Position numbers and translations under genes: made by a program
Shown: piece by piece, positions 40,922 through 53,700 of the stretch
Layout of the letters: every line of letters begins with the position of its first letter
Numbering within the stretch: the first letter of the stretch is position 1
Source: Polytrichum commune
Lineage: Eukaryota > Streptophyta > Polytrichopsida > Polytrichales > Polytrichaceae
Direction: 5' to 3'
Assembly (NCBI GenBank): GCA_950295325.1
Contig: OX485803.1
Location: 48,435,554-48,499,553 of the forward strand
Length of the DNA stretch: 64,000 bases
Notes under the pieces: generated by a model
Databases searched by the model: none
What the model was told of the DNA's origin: nothing
Seen by the model: the letters and a program-made list of their open reading frames with translations, nothing else

Positions 40922-41506
40922 CATTCCCCATTCCAAACGCGACCTAAGAACTATATTGCCAGTCCACCATGTCGACAACGTCCTCCGGATGCTAACGCCG
41001 ACTTCGCCGAAGTGACATCTCCATGCCCTAAGGTAATTCATTTTCCACATGAATCCCAATTTTTTTAGTTGTGTTTCATCCCAGGGATTCTAATATCAAT
41101 TTGTCGTTTGTTGTGGTAGACACATATGCTCCAAACACACGATGTTGCGCTCGCGGTTGCGGTGGCTGTTCCGGTCGCGGTTGAGGAGGCTGTTCCGGTC
41201 GATGTTGCGGGTCCGGTCACACGCGCTCGGGTGAAGAGACACCTTTCTCTCCAAACCACTCACCCCAATGAGCCCACGGGCTCGGGAAATAGTTCTGGAT
41301 GTTGGAGGTGTAGTTCACCCAATACCACCTCATCCATGTCTGATTATGTGGCTGCAAGGGTGAAACAACTTCGAGAAGCTACAGTTTTGATGGAGGAGAA
41401 AAAACGGCTTGAAGAAGTCAAGCGCAAGCAATGTACTATAGCTCAAAGACAACCTCATGACAAGATGTTGAAAATGATTAAGGATTCATACTCCTCTTGT
41501 AGATAG
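40922..41506 (+). CDS. Two exons of a small unknown gene (or alternative 3' exons)
   Basis: An open exon 40,922-41,032 (HSPFQTRPKNYIASPPC to FAEVTSPCPK) joins in phase 0 to 41,120-41,506, which ends with a stop. The second exon has an AVAV/PVDV repeat, a GCWRCSSPN motif and a charged helical end (VKQLREATVLMEEKKRLEEV) that may be a coiled coil. No initiating exon was found, so it may be a separate gene whose first exon is hidden between 40.4 and 40.9 kb, or alternative terminal exons of the H3-tail gene. It lies inside the right TIR and is followed by another palindrome. I do not recognise the protein. Confidence 0.4.
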
Positions 41507-41531
41507 CCGGACCTTTATGGTGATAGATTTT

Positions 41532-41551
41532 CCACGGGTGTTCACCCGTGG
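41532..41551. repeat. Palindrome downstream of the small gene
   Basis: CCACGGGTG, TT, CACCCGTGG: a 20-bp form with the outermost pair lost. Confidence 0.9.
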
Positions 41552-41713
41552 ATACAACAATTCATATACTTTGTTCACATTTTTTGTACCCACTGTGGCA
41601 TCTATGATTCAATCAAATGATTTTTTGACCCTCATTTGTGTAGTCGGATATGATATGTAGACCTTCCTTCATGTGTTATGGATCTTGCATCGTGTGTTGC
41701 ATGGCGTTGATTG

Positions 41714-42084
41714 GTCACGGGCGTTCACTCGTGGTTAGATGTATTTGTATTCTCTGAGTAGTATTAAGTGCCCATGATAGCTTTTATGATTAGGCCCATT
41801 ATATTTGCATACAGTTGTTGACATGCGCATGGTTGTTCCTTAGTGGTATCGACTTATGTTGTATTATGGATATACTAGGCTCATCTGTTGCGGGGTGTTG
41901 GTTGGTCACGAGTGAACACCCATGGTGACAACTGGGCTAAGTTTTTATGTGGGCTAGAATAAGCATTAGTTTAGCTTATATATATACACCAATGTGCATG
42001 AAATAGTGCCCTAGTCTATGTTGATGACCTTCCTCTTGTTCTAAACCTTGTCAATGATGGCAATTCACGGATATTTACTCGTGA
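41714..42084. repeat. Three decayed palindromes near the right end
   Basis: TCACGGGCG-TT-CACTCGTGG at about 41,715, TCACGAGTG-AA-CACCCATGG at about 41,907, and TTCACGGATATTTACTCGTG at about 42,064. Mutated arms suggest the copies next to the TIR are no longer maintained. Confidence 0.6.
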
Positions 42085-42085
42085 A

Positions 42086-42174
42086 CCACGTTCCCAATGC
42101 ACGTTCCCATTGGTACGAATTGTCTCATAATGGCCCAATTGGCTCATTTTAGTTAATATTCCCATATCCCCAGG
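42086..42174 (-). repeat. Right terminal inverted repeat
   Basis: Its reverse complement reads CCTGGGGATATGGGAATAT, then TAACTAAAATGAG, and later ATGGGAACGTGCATTGGGAA. It matches the left TIR at 17,204-17,272 with an inner insertion. A LINE fragment begins just outside. Confidence 0.65.
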
Positions 42175-42238
42175 ATTCCAAAAATCTGCCAAAACAACAT
42201 CCAGTTCAATTACAAACAAAATTTACACGACAGAGTGG

Positions 42239-42655
42239 GTGGAAGCATCAATACTCCTTCACCATGACAATATTATCCTAGACCACAATGTATTCATACT
42301 CCACAAATTCCTACAAAACCAACTCAAAACCAACACTCTCGCCGCATACAACTCATGCATAAATATCTCACAATCCCAAGACCAAAGATTCATTCGCCCA
42401 CCCATCATAGCCACAAACCTCACATTAAACACTAAAGAATGTAACCCAGACAAAGATATCATCACTAACAAACTCACTATACAAATACATGGAACGGAAT
42501 CCAACATATACGACCAAACGGGAGCATTCATCCTAACCATGCCACTTACAAGACTACAATGGCTATGGGAAAGATATAACCAAAACCAAAAGCACCCTAT
42601 GACCCACTCTTTAAACCCCCACCACAAGACTTTACCACCGAAATACTTTGACTAA
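42239..42655 (+). pseudogene. Upstream LINE ORF fragment
   Basis: 138-aa open frame with the same G-poor composition as the downstream LINE ORF (LQNQLKTNTLAAYNSCINIS, RLQWLWERYNQNQKHP). It is probably a piece of the LINE polyprotein separated by stops from the RNase H part. No recognised domain. Confidence 0.4.
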
Positions 42656-42930
42656 CCCAAAGATATATTACAATCCTCCCAAAAAGAAGACCAAAAAAAC
42701 ACAATCCAAATAACAACCATCAAACCCTCCACCCTTCCACCCTTCAAGCCCTAATAGAAATATATAATATTACACATTCATACTACTCCCCACCCCTTAC
42801 ATGCCCAATAACACTTACCAAATACAACTCCCCACACAACCGAGACATACTATTTGGCTCGACGAGACCCGCATACTCGTCAAAATGGAAAGGTAACGGC
42901 CTAGCCCACCCCCCAAACTTCAAAACTGCT

Positions 42931-44838
42931 ATGACATCCATTCATTGGGCGCGCATGGCCACCCAAGAAGACCGCAATACCACAACCATCATCATAATCA
43001 ATCATAAAGAAAACCCCCTCCCAATGACGCATGCAGAAGTACACATAATAGCAAGCATACCTCCCAACACCATACAATACAACCCTACAATGGAATGGCC
43101 AAAATATCTACACCAACTAGAAAATCAATACACCACCATAATTAGCATACACAACCAAAACCCCCTCCTAGGCAAACCTAGAATACCCAACATACTCACA
43201 ACCAACATACTTGAGCTTTATAACATCCAAGCCAAAATACACCCACAACAAAATACCCCCCCTAAGAAAAAAATGAAACTATCCCAGGCATGGCATAAAG
43301 CCCCAATATATGAACACCAGGAAACCACCCACTCAACACAACAACTACCAATAGAAGTATACCACACCCACCCCTTTAAATCCAAACCCCAACAATGCAT
43401 ATACACTGACGGATCATTTATCTCTCCAAATGAGAATGGCGTCGGGAACACAGCTGGCTCAGGCTTATATTGCCCCGCCAACAACCTCCGAATCGCACAG
43501 AGACTACCAGGCCTACAAAATATTCTCAGAGCTGAACTAAACGCCCTCCTTATAGCAGTTCAGGAAACACAACAACACACACAAGATACACACATATTTA
43601 CAGACAACCTTAACAATATATACCTAATACACAACCATATACGACATCCATCATCCCAACATAATCACCCGGATAAGCTACTCATCTCCGCCATAGTCAA
43701 CCACATAACATGGTCCACACACAAAATCACAATTCAAAAAGTCAGGGCACACACATGAATAATAGGCAATGAAATCGCGAACCAACTAGCAAACAATGGT
43801 GCTCTCCTAGACAAACCCACCAACACCCCTAGAATACATACGGCCCATACTACGCCATATTGGCTCAACGGGGTCCCAACTAAAACACATACGGGTGCCA
43901 TATGGAACCTACAAACATACGTTAACAAAGGACACAAAAACCAAGAATTAAAATGGGCCCAATCCAAATTCACATACATAGATAAATGGACATCCAACGA
44001 CCAAATCAACCCTAAACTCTCCAACCAATTCTGGAAAAACCTTGGAATAACAGACGCCCATATTACACAAACCCTAAAATTCCAATATGCCCAATGCATG
44101 CGTAACCACCGTAAACATATATTTTGGCCCAATATATACCCAAACCCGAACTGTACACTATGCCCTAATAATGCCCTAGATACATGGCCACACCTACTCT
44201 CCACATGTTCAAACCCACATTTAAAGGGATTGTGTATAGCACGACACAATAAGGTAGTACACCAAATAGTACATACATTACAATCAAGCAGACATACAAG
44301 ATATTACACCCTTATAAATGCAGGTAACCAAAATCTCAGACCACAAGACAACACAGTCCCGACATGGCTACTCCAATGTTCATGTCATACCACACCATGC
44401 ACATGTCTAGCTAGACTCAGGCCAGACATACTATGCGTGTTAGGTGCCCCCTCCAAAAGCCAACCTCCCCTAACGCCAACCCAATCAAACGTTATACCAT
44501 TCATTGAATTCACATATTGTCATGACAGATTCCCAAATACCGCACAAAAGGAAAAAACCGAGAAGTACAACTCACTCATTCAAACACTCAGAATGGTTGG
44601 GTGGCAAGTCAACCCCCTCATCACTATCACAACCGGAGTTAGAGGGGCTATCCATGAACAACCAATTAAAGAACTAGAAAACCTTAAAATACACAAAAGA
44701 GAAATCAAAATACTTATGAAGCAACTACACCAAATAGCCATTAAATACCTAACATACTTGATATTAAACAAAAGAAAACTAGACAACATAAATAAAATAA
44801 ATAAAAACAATGTATGGGTTTCTTTTACCCTGACATGA
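42931..44838 (+). pseudogene. LINE ORF: RNase H + CCHC + restriction-like endonuclease, one nonsense codon
   Basis: One frame runs from 42,931 to 44,838 with a single TGA at 43,756-43,758. RNase H motifs are CIYTDGSF, RAELNALLIA, HIFTDNL and KVRAHT-stop-IIGNEIANQLA; the TGA stands where glycine is usual. Then come a CCHC zinc motif (CTLCPNNALDTWPHLLSTC), IARHNKVV, LRPDI, FIEFTYCHDRF and EKTEKYNSL. The last series matches the RPD, D/E and K of the restriction-like endonuclease of R2/Dualen-type LINEs. The C-terminus (TGVRGAIHEQPIKELENLK, LHQIAIKYLTYLIL) is shared with the fragment at 48.4-49.0 kb. The stop suggests an inactive copy. Confidence 0.7.
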
Positions 44839-45169
44839 ATGGGAGCCCGTTCCTCTTTACCGTGATCTTGTTTGACCAATCGTCACTGTAACGGGTACTT
44901 CCTCCCTCTCAGGAGGTGGGCTCCTTTAGTTTACACACTGATTGAGTCCCTAGCCTCTAGGGGGGGGTCAACGGGGGGTTGTTTGTTGTCTAAACTAGAC
45001 AACAAACAATCCCCTGTCGATTCCCCCTAAAGGCTAGGAACTGAACCGATGGGTAAACGAAAGGAGCCCACCTCCTGAGAGGGAGGAAATACCCCTACAG
45101 TGACGCTTGGTCAAACATGATCACAGTAGAGTAGAACGGGCTCCCATTCACGTCAGGATAAAAGAAACC
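44817..45169. repeat. Long hairpin: two LINE 3' ends tail to tail
   Basis: Arms of about 170 bp pair around the centre TTGTTTGTTGTCTA/TAGACAACAAACAA at about 44,983-45,013. The left arm holds the LINE stop codon and 3' UTR; the right arm is the same sequence inverted with several differences, and its likeness continues to about 45,200. This fits a second, truncated LINE copy inserted in opposite orientation. Confidence 0.8.
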
Positions 45170-48100
45170 AAGATGTTTCTTTTATTTTATAAGAAACAAA
45201 ATTTATTTTTTAATGATAATATATATATATAGCAACAAAACATAAATAGATAATTTCCCTTGTACACTCATTTAGCTAATCTATGAGATTGAAATCGCAA
45301 TCATCCTCATCAAAATGTGCATGACTAAAATAGCTCCTTGTCACCACCAAAGATGTGAATGGAGACCCTCCAATAATATTCCTGGAATATACTGTTTCCG
45401 AATTATTCCAATCAATTGGGCTGCATCATAGTCATAGTAGCAGCTGTGGTCCCGGCGAGACACTTAACTCACAACATTCATTGGCTGTGAAGGATGAATT
45501 TCACAAAGGAGCTTTTGGGTTCCGGTGCAAAGTAAGGCCCACCCCAATATGTTTTGACGTTTTTTGAATCAAATTCCGTATTAGTTTTTTAAATCCTCTA
45601 ACTTCACTTTGATTGATGGGCCGAAGATGCTTGCTCCATCATATCTATGGTAATGTTGCATTTCTAACTAGAATATTCTTTTTCTATGGTGCTTGGATTT
45701 TGAGTTTTTGGCATAATTTTTGAATCGGGGTGCAAGCACGGTAAAGTGGACAACTCCTGATCCCTGCCTAGGTTCAAGTCAAAGTGATTCAAAACTATAC
45801 ACAACCTTTGGATTTTGTGAAGAAAATTTCATAAACATTGAAAAAAAACATATTGATTTACAAAGCCAAGCGATTTATGATGGAAAAAACAAGTCCAAGA
45901 AAATTCTACATGTTTTAGAAGACGGTGCAAGTGGTGTGCAAGTAGGTGGTACTGAACAAGTAATTGTCTAAATTTTGTTTAAAATATGATAGAACTACAT
46001 TAAAATTGATGGTTTTCTACAAAGTTTTGTGATGATGATGTCGAGTATATAATGAATTCAAGGAATATGTAAAATACTAACTTCAAAATATTTAAGGTCA
46101 TCAAATTTATGTTCAAAACCGAATTCACTCATGTGCTTTTGAGCATCACTTTTGATGATAAGTTTTGAAGATCTCAACTTGATATTCTACATTTGAGTAT
46201 TTAACACAACAATAAAGTTCATCATGAGAGAAAAAAATCCAATTCAAACAACACTTTGATACTACTTTTAGGCCTTTGACCCAAAAACCCTAATTTTTTA
46301 ATATTTTTTAATAATAATAATAATAATAATTTGACAAAAGGAAGAGTCCACAAATGTGAAAAGGTATGGGACTTCAAGTGCAAAAGGTGGGCATGGTTGG
46401 GGAAAGTAAGGGGAGGTGAAAAAACATGACTCTAAGGTGGCGACATGGCATGAGCAATAGACAAAGTAGGATAATTTCATTTTAAAAAGAAAAATCATTT
46501 GATCTTTCTTAAAGTAGGGGTATGATGACAAGTCTTGATGGGCTTATGAGCATGGGCATGAGCATATATACATATGGCAAATAAGCTCAGGCATGGATGT
46601 TTGGAGACCGGGGTTGGGTTTATTTAAGATATTAATTCATGTGCATGCCCCAAAGCACCATTCACCCATGTTTATAAACAATATTGCAAAATGATGTCTG
46701 TATTTTTTTGTGTATATGGTTTTGGAATATAACAAATAACCAAATATGAGGTGCATGAGAGAACATTATGGTATGAGATTGTCGATGATAATCGATACAC
46801 ATGAGATGGTCATCAAATACAATCATATCATGAAATGATGTCAATCGTGTGGATATTTTAAAAGGACACATGGCAATAGAAGGTTGGCCAGTAAAACAAG
46901 TAACATCAAATGTATACTCAAACACTAAATACCAACTATGGTAATATGTGGAAGTTACATGTTTGAATTTAGAGTTAATAAGGATATAAAGAATAAAATA
47001 ACAATGATAAAAGGAGAATTCCAACATATTTTCTAGCATATGTTCTAACACCAATTGTCAAAAAATTGAAAATTAATATTGAGCAGGGTAGGGTGGTAAC
47101 AACATTAAATATAATCAAACACTAAATATCCTATTTAGTGTACCAACAATATCAACATGCATAGTGAAAAAACTGGTTAGTAGGAAGAATGATGTGGGCC
47201 CGCTTATATGTAGGCAATAACAACAACTAGAAGGGGAGATGGGTTGCGAAAACAAGTTCCTAAAAACTCACACTTACTCGTCAACATTATTGGTGTTCTA
47301 GTACATTGTTTATGGCATTTAGTGTCACATGTGAAATAGTGTCACATATCCAATTTTGAAGCGTACTCTAGGTTACACTGATGATTAACAACTTCACCAT
47401 AAGTGTCGTCTCATGACACTTGGCGTTTGAGTGCACTCACTAATATCTTAGCATGAGTATGTTCAGTATTGTTATGAGGTGGATGCCTATGATACACAAT
47501 GGTCTACAAGTTGACTAAAGTGTACACAAATGACACTTGCCATCAGTATGCTCAAGAATATCTTCCCTTTGCATACTAAAATGTAAAGACATGACACTTG
47601 TCATTGATAAGCTCAAGAATATCTTCCCCTTGCATACTAAAACGCAAGACTATCTTCTAACGTATCCCAATGTGCTACGTACCCTAAATGTCATAATGAA
47701 GATATTTTTCACTTGCAGAAGTTACTTATGTTGACATAATATGGAATCATATATGCAATTAGCAAGCGTGAGGAGACACATGTGTGAGCGGGTTAAGATG
47801 ACTAAACAATCAGTGAAATACCTCTTTTCACCTACACTAATTATCCCAATTAGTGCGTGTTACTAATTGAAGTTACGTAGTGCAATAACGTCTTTGCTTG
47901 TAACATCATTTATGTATAGAACATAAATGACTTTGCTTGGTACAATAATACATTCTCATTAAACAATTATAGGGCTGTATAACTCTGAATAGTATCATGC
48001 ACTACTTGATTATCTCAAGCAACCTCATGTAAGCAATATCAACCAATTTGATATCAAACCAGTCATGATAGCAGACTAAGAGCATCAATTTGATTCATCA

Positions 48101-48359
48101 TTGATTGCATGTACACACTATCAAGTTGCTTGACCAAGGAAATGGTAGTGGAAAAAAGTATTACTATTGCCTATGAACTTGCAATATACTTAATAATAAA
48201 TAAAAGGATTGTGGGTATTATCTACCAACATGTGATGTCTGTTCACCATCTTCCATTTCAAGGCCATGGTCTTGGGATGTAGGGGAGGCTTAGTTCCTAT
48301 TTGTAATAGGTGGACTTATTGTTAATTCTAGTGTCAATCTAGTAGTATCAGTGTTTGTG
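45170..48359. other. Intergenic, nothing firmly recognised
   Basis: AT-rich DNA. Two short plus-strand frames, 45,355-45,541 (ending at a GTAAGG donor-like site) and about 45,720-45,971, look somewhat coding (ELFQSIGLHHSHSSSCGPGE; WTTPDPCLGSSQSDSK) and could be exons of a decayed gene, but I know no match. An (AAT)n run lies near 46,309-46,330. A MITE-end-like TTTATGGCATTTAGTGTCAC is at about 47,308. Confidence 0.35.
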
Positions 48360-49005
48360 TTTTTTTTCGAGTTTTTGTTTGTTTAGTATGATATGTGTCA
48401 GTAATTTAATGGCAATTTGTCAAAAGGTTTCCATAAGTTTATGGATTTTATTTTGTGGAATTTTGAAGTATGTTAAATGTTTGATGGTGGGTGAATGTGT
48501 GTATGGCACCCCGTATTCCCATCATCATGATGATTGGGGGAGGGGGGGGGGGTGGGGGGATCTTCTAGCCTTGTTGTATAAGTAAGGGTTGTAGTATAGC
48601 ATATTTTATAGATTGTGGCAGCTTTGGGGAATCTATCATTGCAATATGTGAATTCTAGGATTTGTATTTTGATAGTAGGGTTGGGCTTAAGTGATGCCCC
48701 TTTGATGCATAAGATGTATGGCAAAGTCTTGTTGGACATGTGCATCGCGGGAAGTAGCATGTGCATGGGATGGGCCATGATCGGATGGTATTGTTTGGGG
48801 TTAGATCATTTAGATTGCCTACATTAATAAATGTGAAGCAACATGTGGTGGGGTGTGCCTTAAGGGTGTTAGCTAGTGCATGTGTGACTGTATTATGGTG
48901 GTTTGTTCTAAGATTGTTTTGTGTATGTTTGTGCAACATGATAGTAGGTGTAGACATGTATCATTTTCCTTTAGGTTGCATAGTGGGCATATGTCGTGCC
49001 TAAGT
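48360..49005 (-). mobile_element. Second, decayed LINE fragment of the same family
   Basis: Minus-strand frames carry NVGNLNDLTPNNTIRSWPIP, CTCYFPRCTCPTRL and ILEFTYCNDRFPKA, directly comparable to INAGNQNLRPQDNTVPTWLL and FIEFTYCHDRFPNT of the copy at 42.9-44.8 kb. It has frame breaks and a stop. The plus strand is C-poor, the mirror of the G-poor sense strand. A G-rich interruption lies at 48,536-48,559. Confidence 0.7.
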
Positions 49006-49125
49006 ACATGTAATATACTTAATATTCATTGCTAACACATATTCTCATATGATTGCACAGTTTGTTCCAATTGTTCTACAAGAATTGCAACAAGTTTGAG
49101 ACACATCAGACACTTAAGTTGCATG

Positions 49126-49276
49126 CACTACAAGCACATGAGACATGAGCAACACATCTTACGACAATCAAATATTTTGCAATATTGGAATAATAGATTA
49201 CAAAAATTTAGTGACTCATGATTATTTTCATCAATGTTGGAGATGTTGCATGAGATTTTTATGCTTGTAGTACAAG
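49126..49276. mobile_element. Stem-loop MITE, copy 1
   Basis: Begins CTACAAGCACATGAGAC and ends with the complement GTCTC..ATGCTTGTAG (degenerate, near 49,255-49,272). About 150 bp, non-coding. Confidence 0.5.
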
Positions 49277-49589
49277 GAACTCACCTAAGGGAAGGGAATC
49301 AAGAAGCGTGTTTGTTAGAATATTAGTGCAGAGTTCATCACAACGAGAATCTTCAAACACAATCAAAGAGTTGAAAATCTTCACGATCACTCAACGTGGC
49401 CTATGCATGCCTACTAAGTATAAGGAAATCATGCATTCGACTATGAATGTTGGCTTCAACCTTGTGACTAACAAACTACAAGCTTACACCAAGCCATAAC
49501 AATAAAGTAGATGGATTGAAAATACGATACAAATGGTTGTGTTCTCATGTCACTTCATTAATAATGTTTGGCAATGTACTGTAAATATA

Positions 49590-49745
49590 ACTACAAGCAT
49601 ATGAGACTTGGACAGCATGTCCTACGTAAACGAAATACGCCTTGTGTTCATTGAAAAATCTGCAAAAATTCTACAAATTTGATAGATTTGCATACTTTTT
49701 CACCAATGCAAGGCATGTTGCCCAAGTCTCATATACTGGTAGAGT
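49590..49745. mobile_element. Stem-loop MITE, copy 2
   Basis: Left CTACAAGCATATGAGACTTG with ACAGCATGTCCT, right GGCATGTTGCCCAAGTCTCA with TATACTGGTAG. The arms pair over about 60 bases around an AT-rich loop. Confidence 0.65.
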
Positions 49746-49886
49746 ATATGGATAACAAGTGAACTCGAGTCACCATAAGTTTGAAGCTATGACTTTAAAG
49801 AGGACATATAAAAGGAGTGAAAATTTGTAGGGTACGTGGGAGGCAGCAATCAATCATCGATAAAGATTTGCTATGGAATTTTTGCA

Positions 49887-50036
49887 CTACAAGCATATGG
49901 GACTCAGCCAACATGTCCTCCCTCGACAAAAATTGTCTTGTGTCACTGAAACATTTGTAAATCTATCAAAATAGTAGATTTGCAATTTCTTTCACCGATG
50001 GAGGACATGTTGTCCAGTCTCAGATGCTTGCAGTAT
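49887..50036. mobile_element. Stem-loop MITE, copy 3
   Basis: Left CTACAAGCATATGGGACTCA with CAACATGTCCTC, right GAGGACATGTTGTCCAGTCT with CAGATGCTTGCAG. Same family and orientation-neutral structure as the two copies to its left. Confidence 0.65.
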
Positions 50037-50704
50037 TCATAGCAGAGGTCTCTTCTCTTATGTTATTGATGTCGAAGGGATGTGGAGGGAGGGGGCAGAC
50101 CCCTCCAAATCACCATACAGACACTTCGTCACCCTCTTCCCCAACACTGTTTCTGATTTGTTGATGTTATCCTTGATTGTGAAGTTCAGAACTCTCTCCC
50201 CTGCCCCCAAAAATGATGCTGCACATATAGATACCCTACATCCCTGTTACTTTGTACATGGTTGATTCTCACCACCATAGCCTAAATTTCTAAGCACTGC
50301 ATGGTGTTGTCAATGATCAAAACTGCCATTATGTTTATGTGGCACCTTCAAAATCAATGATCTCACTGCATGGGTGTCCAAAGCTGACCACAACAATATT
50401 AGAAGACATGGTTGCCCACATATATCAGCTTCTGTACTGTGAGCAAGTTTTGGCAAGTGATGTGGCTTATTAAGTTTAGTACACGCGTCATCTCCCCCTG
50501 TTCACAAGCTGTTGAAAGCCACTCAGAATCATGTCTACTTACATTTTGTATGGAGAAATTGCTAGCCACTCTATTGTCCTTTCACAAATATGATGGCTTG
50601 CGCACTACTTGAAGATGCCTCTCTCTATGTATAAGGATTTAAATTTAGTTCCGGGCTGGATGATGTTAAAGTACAAGGTTTAACAACTTAAATACACAAT
50701 TTTG
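50037..50704. other. 3' flank of the aldo-keto reductase
   Basis: No supported gene. A plus-strand ORF at 50,080-50,265 is weakly coding-like but unmatched. Confidence 0.4.
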
Positions 50705-53700
50705 TCACACATCACCATCCCAGAGCTCCTCCACGCTTTTGAAAGGGCTGGTTGTTGAGTTTGCCAGAAAGCTGGCAAGGAAATATCTATTCTGTGTGAT
50801 GGTTTTGATCTTTGCATGGTCTTCCTCATCCAGATGCCAGTCGAAAATCGCAAAGTTCTGCGACATCCGAAGCCTGTTGAAACTCTTGGGCACAGCGCTA
50901 CATCCACACTCCACAATCCAGCGCAATGAGACCTACAGAAATAGGACAGGTTTTAAAGGGTGTTAGTTACTCAACCATAGGTATGAGCAATCATCCTCCA
51001 ATTCTAGAGGAGAATGTAGTAGCACCAACCACCCGACCATGATGAGCTATAGACTACATAACAGGCAAGAGGATAGTGGATGACAAGCTACGATAGCAAC
51101 AAGACATCAACTCTCATCCATTATGGGACATAACTGGTTTGGTCATGGATGTAAACTATAGATTATAGATAGACATCTACTCTACAAATAAAACAGCATA
51201 ACAAATTTGTTGGACGTGCCCTCCACTTGGATGAGCAACCAGCTATGGAGAGGAGCTTTAACTGAAGACAAACCAAGGAATTTTGCTGACATGTCTTTTC
51301 TCGATCGGCTACAAGAAGACACATTATCGTCCAAACTTGATGTACATGTCATGACTAGTAACACATGTCGCCCTGCCATCAGATGTAATAGGCACCCAAT
51401 ATCTACCTACTTCGCAGCTACTGCAACTCTGTAGGTTGGGTGCCTACTAATAAGTTACAACCCGTGACAGGGCTCCTCACATTCATAACTGCTGACGGCA
51501 GACAAAAGGAAACAAACTTGAGCTCAGTAATATAGTACCTGAGCAGTAGTCTTGCCATGCTTCTCTGCGATCTGCAAAAGGATGTTGTTACTAAGCAAGT
51601 CAGCAGTCCCATATTTTTGACCAGGCGCTCCAAGTGGTGACCAGGCTTCAACAACGATGCCCACACTGGCGCAGTAGTCCCGTAGTCTCTTCTGCTGCCA
51701 CCGAGGGTGCATCTCAACCTGTCAAATTAAGACAAAAATGACAACCCATGAGCGCTGATCCAGCATCAGTGCTCAATCAGTTTGTTTTTGAGGGGATTTG
51801 CTACTGACTATATCGTATGGTCATCAAACTTGTCGAAGTTAGATGTTAACTCCACCAAATTCAAGCCAACTCTGCAATCACTTCGAGAGTTTTAGGTCTC
51901 TGAATCAGGAGATATTGTTCCACATTCAAGCACCTGCAAATGAGTTAAGCAGTGCAGCTTTGGATTAGGGTCACTGTTGTGGGTATACCTCCGAATGTTT
52001 GTTGTGACCCTGAAGGGCCAAAGTGGCCACAAACATTTTGACATGGCCCTAATATGAGCGGAAATGAAAGATATGTAAGCCAAATTTCCAAGTGACACCC
52101 ATTATAATGGTGGCTAGATTTCGTGAAGAAAACTATCAAATTATGATCACAAACACAAACTGTGGCTAGATTGTCTACTACTATTACATGTGAAATAGTG
52201 GTACAGCAGCTACAAGAAGAAGAAAAAGAAAAAGAAAAAGAAAAAGAAAAAAACAAACAAACAAACAAACATAAGGTATACCTGGTTCACAGATGGAGGG
52301 ATCTTAGCAAAAGACATGACATCCTTCAAAATTGCGACATTGAAATTGCTGACGCCGATAGCCTTAATAAGTCCTTTGTGGACACATTCCTCAAGCGCCT
52401 CCCAAGTGCTCCGCAAATCCAAGGGCAAGATGTCCTCCTCTCTTGGCGGAAAGCTGGCCCCCTTCTTAAGTTTCAAAGGCCAGTGAATCAAGTAAAGGTC
52501 CAGGTACTCCAGCTTCAATTTACTGAAATCTTTAAAAGTTTAGTTAGAGTAGATACGACACTTCTCGGGGCTACAAGCATGTTACTTCAATTTGTAAAAT
52601 AACATCAAAGCATCAAATCATTAAAAGCGTTTCAAAAACAGCTGTCCAAAGGGTGGAGTGCCACCCTGGCCAACACTTTAGGCATGAGGCTGCCAGGTTT
52701 CCGTTTAATTTATCATAAAACATGATGTATTATAAAATAGGGCCGCACGAGGTCACCTGAGGCTCGCTTGAAGGGTGGGAAGGACATCAGGGGGATCCAT
52801 CTCGGCTGGACCAAGCTTTGAAGTCACAAACATTTCGTCACGTGTCACCAGCTTACTCTTAAAAGCCTCCTGGAGTGCTTCACCAATGATCAACTCATTG
52901 TGGTACCCATTGGCCGTGTCAATATGTCGGTAACCCATCTGGAACAGATCCCCAACATCCAACAAGTTATGGAAAACCTACTGAAAACATATGTCGGAAA
53001 CAAATTGGCAATAATATCAATGATCAACAACAGGGGTTAAGCCATGGCGAGTCTAGCCACTGACCACATAAAATTCGAGCTTGCCTTATGATGTTTTGCT
53101 CCTGAAGACTCGGAATTTCAATTATATGGTAGTTCTGGACTTAGTTTTGCACGAAATCAGGTTCTCCACATACTGGAAATTTTAGATATCAAAGAAGCGA
53201 ATAACACATCATAGCTGGACATACTCGGTTTAGAATATCACCATTGATCAATTTCGTGCCATCACTGGCAACGACCTCAAAATTATGTGAATCGATACAA
53301 TAGTAATTATATCTACTAGATATTTACTTTTTCGACTTGATTCAGACTGCAACCCAAGGGGGGTCATAAAAGTGAGATTAAATGATGCTTCTTACTAAAA
53401 TTTTCCAGCATATGAACAAGATGCACAGAAAATATCAATGATCTGCAACAGGAGTTAAGCCATGACCGATATTCATTCGACCTCTGATGAGATGCAGGCT
53501 AGGCTAGTCACTGGCCATGTAGAAATCGAGCTCCCTTACGAGGTTTTGCTCATGCAATGCTTCGAAATTCCTACTCGACTTAGATTTGGTAGGTCTTTGC
53601 AAAAATCAGCTTTTGTAGATTCTGGAAATGATGGATGTGAAAGAAGGGATGATCATGTACAGTATAGAATATCTCCATCTCTTAGCTTCATGCCATCAAG

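Larger units (their letters stand above)
17204..42174. mobile_element. Proposed ~25-kb two-gene TIR DNA transposon with palindrome sites
   Basis: Imperfect inverted repeats at 17,204-17,272 and 42,086-42,174 bracket two genes transcribed outwards: a DUF7869-type transposase-like gene on the left (minus) and a large H3-tail/ParB-like/HAD gene on the right (plus). Copies of one 22-bp palindrome occur in and around both genes and were not seen outside this interval. Degenerate copies sit near each end (17,411 and 41,714-42,084). The middle (about 21.7-32.5 kb) is AT-rich, non-coding and full of nested repeats. Unity of the element is inferred from inverted ends, shared palindromes and symmetric gene layout. 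A target duplication could not be identified because a MITE abuts the left end and a LINE the right. Confidence 0.55.
42183..45000 (+). mobile_element. LINE fragment with RNase H and restriction-like endonuclease
   Basis: A 5'-truncated non-LTR retrotransposon. No reverse transcriptase core is recognised. The 3' half encodes RNase H followed by a CCHC and restriction-like endonuclease (details under 42,931-44,838). The plus strand is visibly poor in G over the whole element. It abuts the right TIR of the large element. Confidence 0.7.
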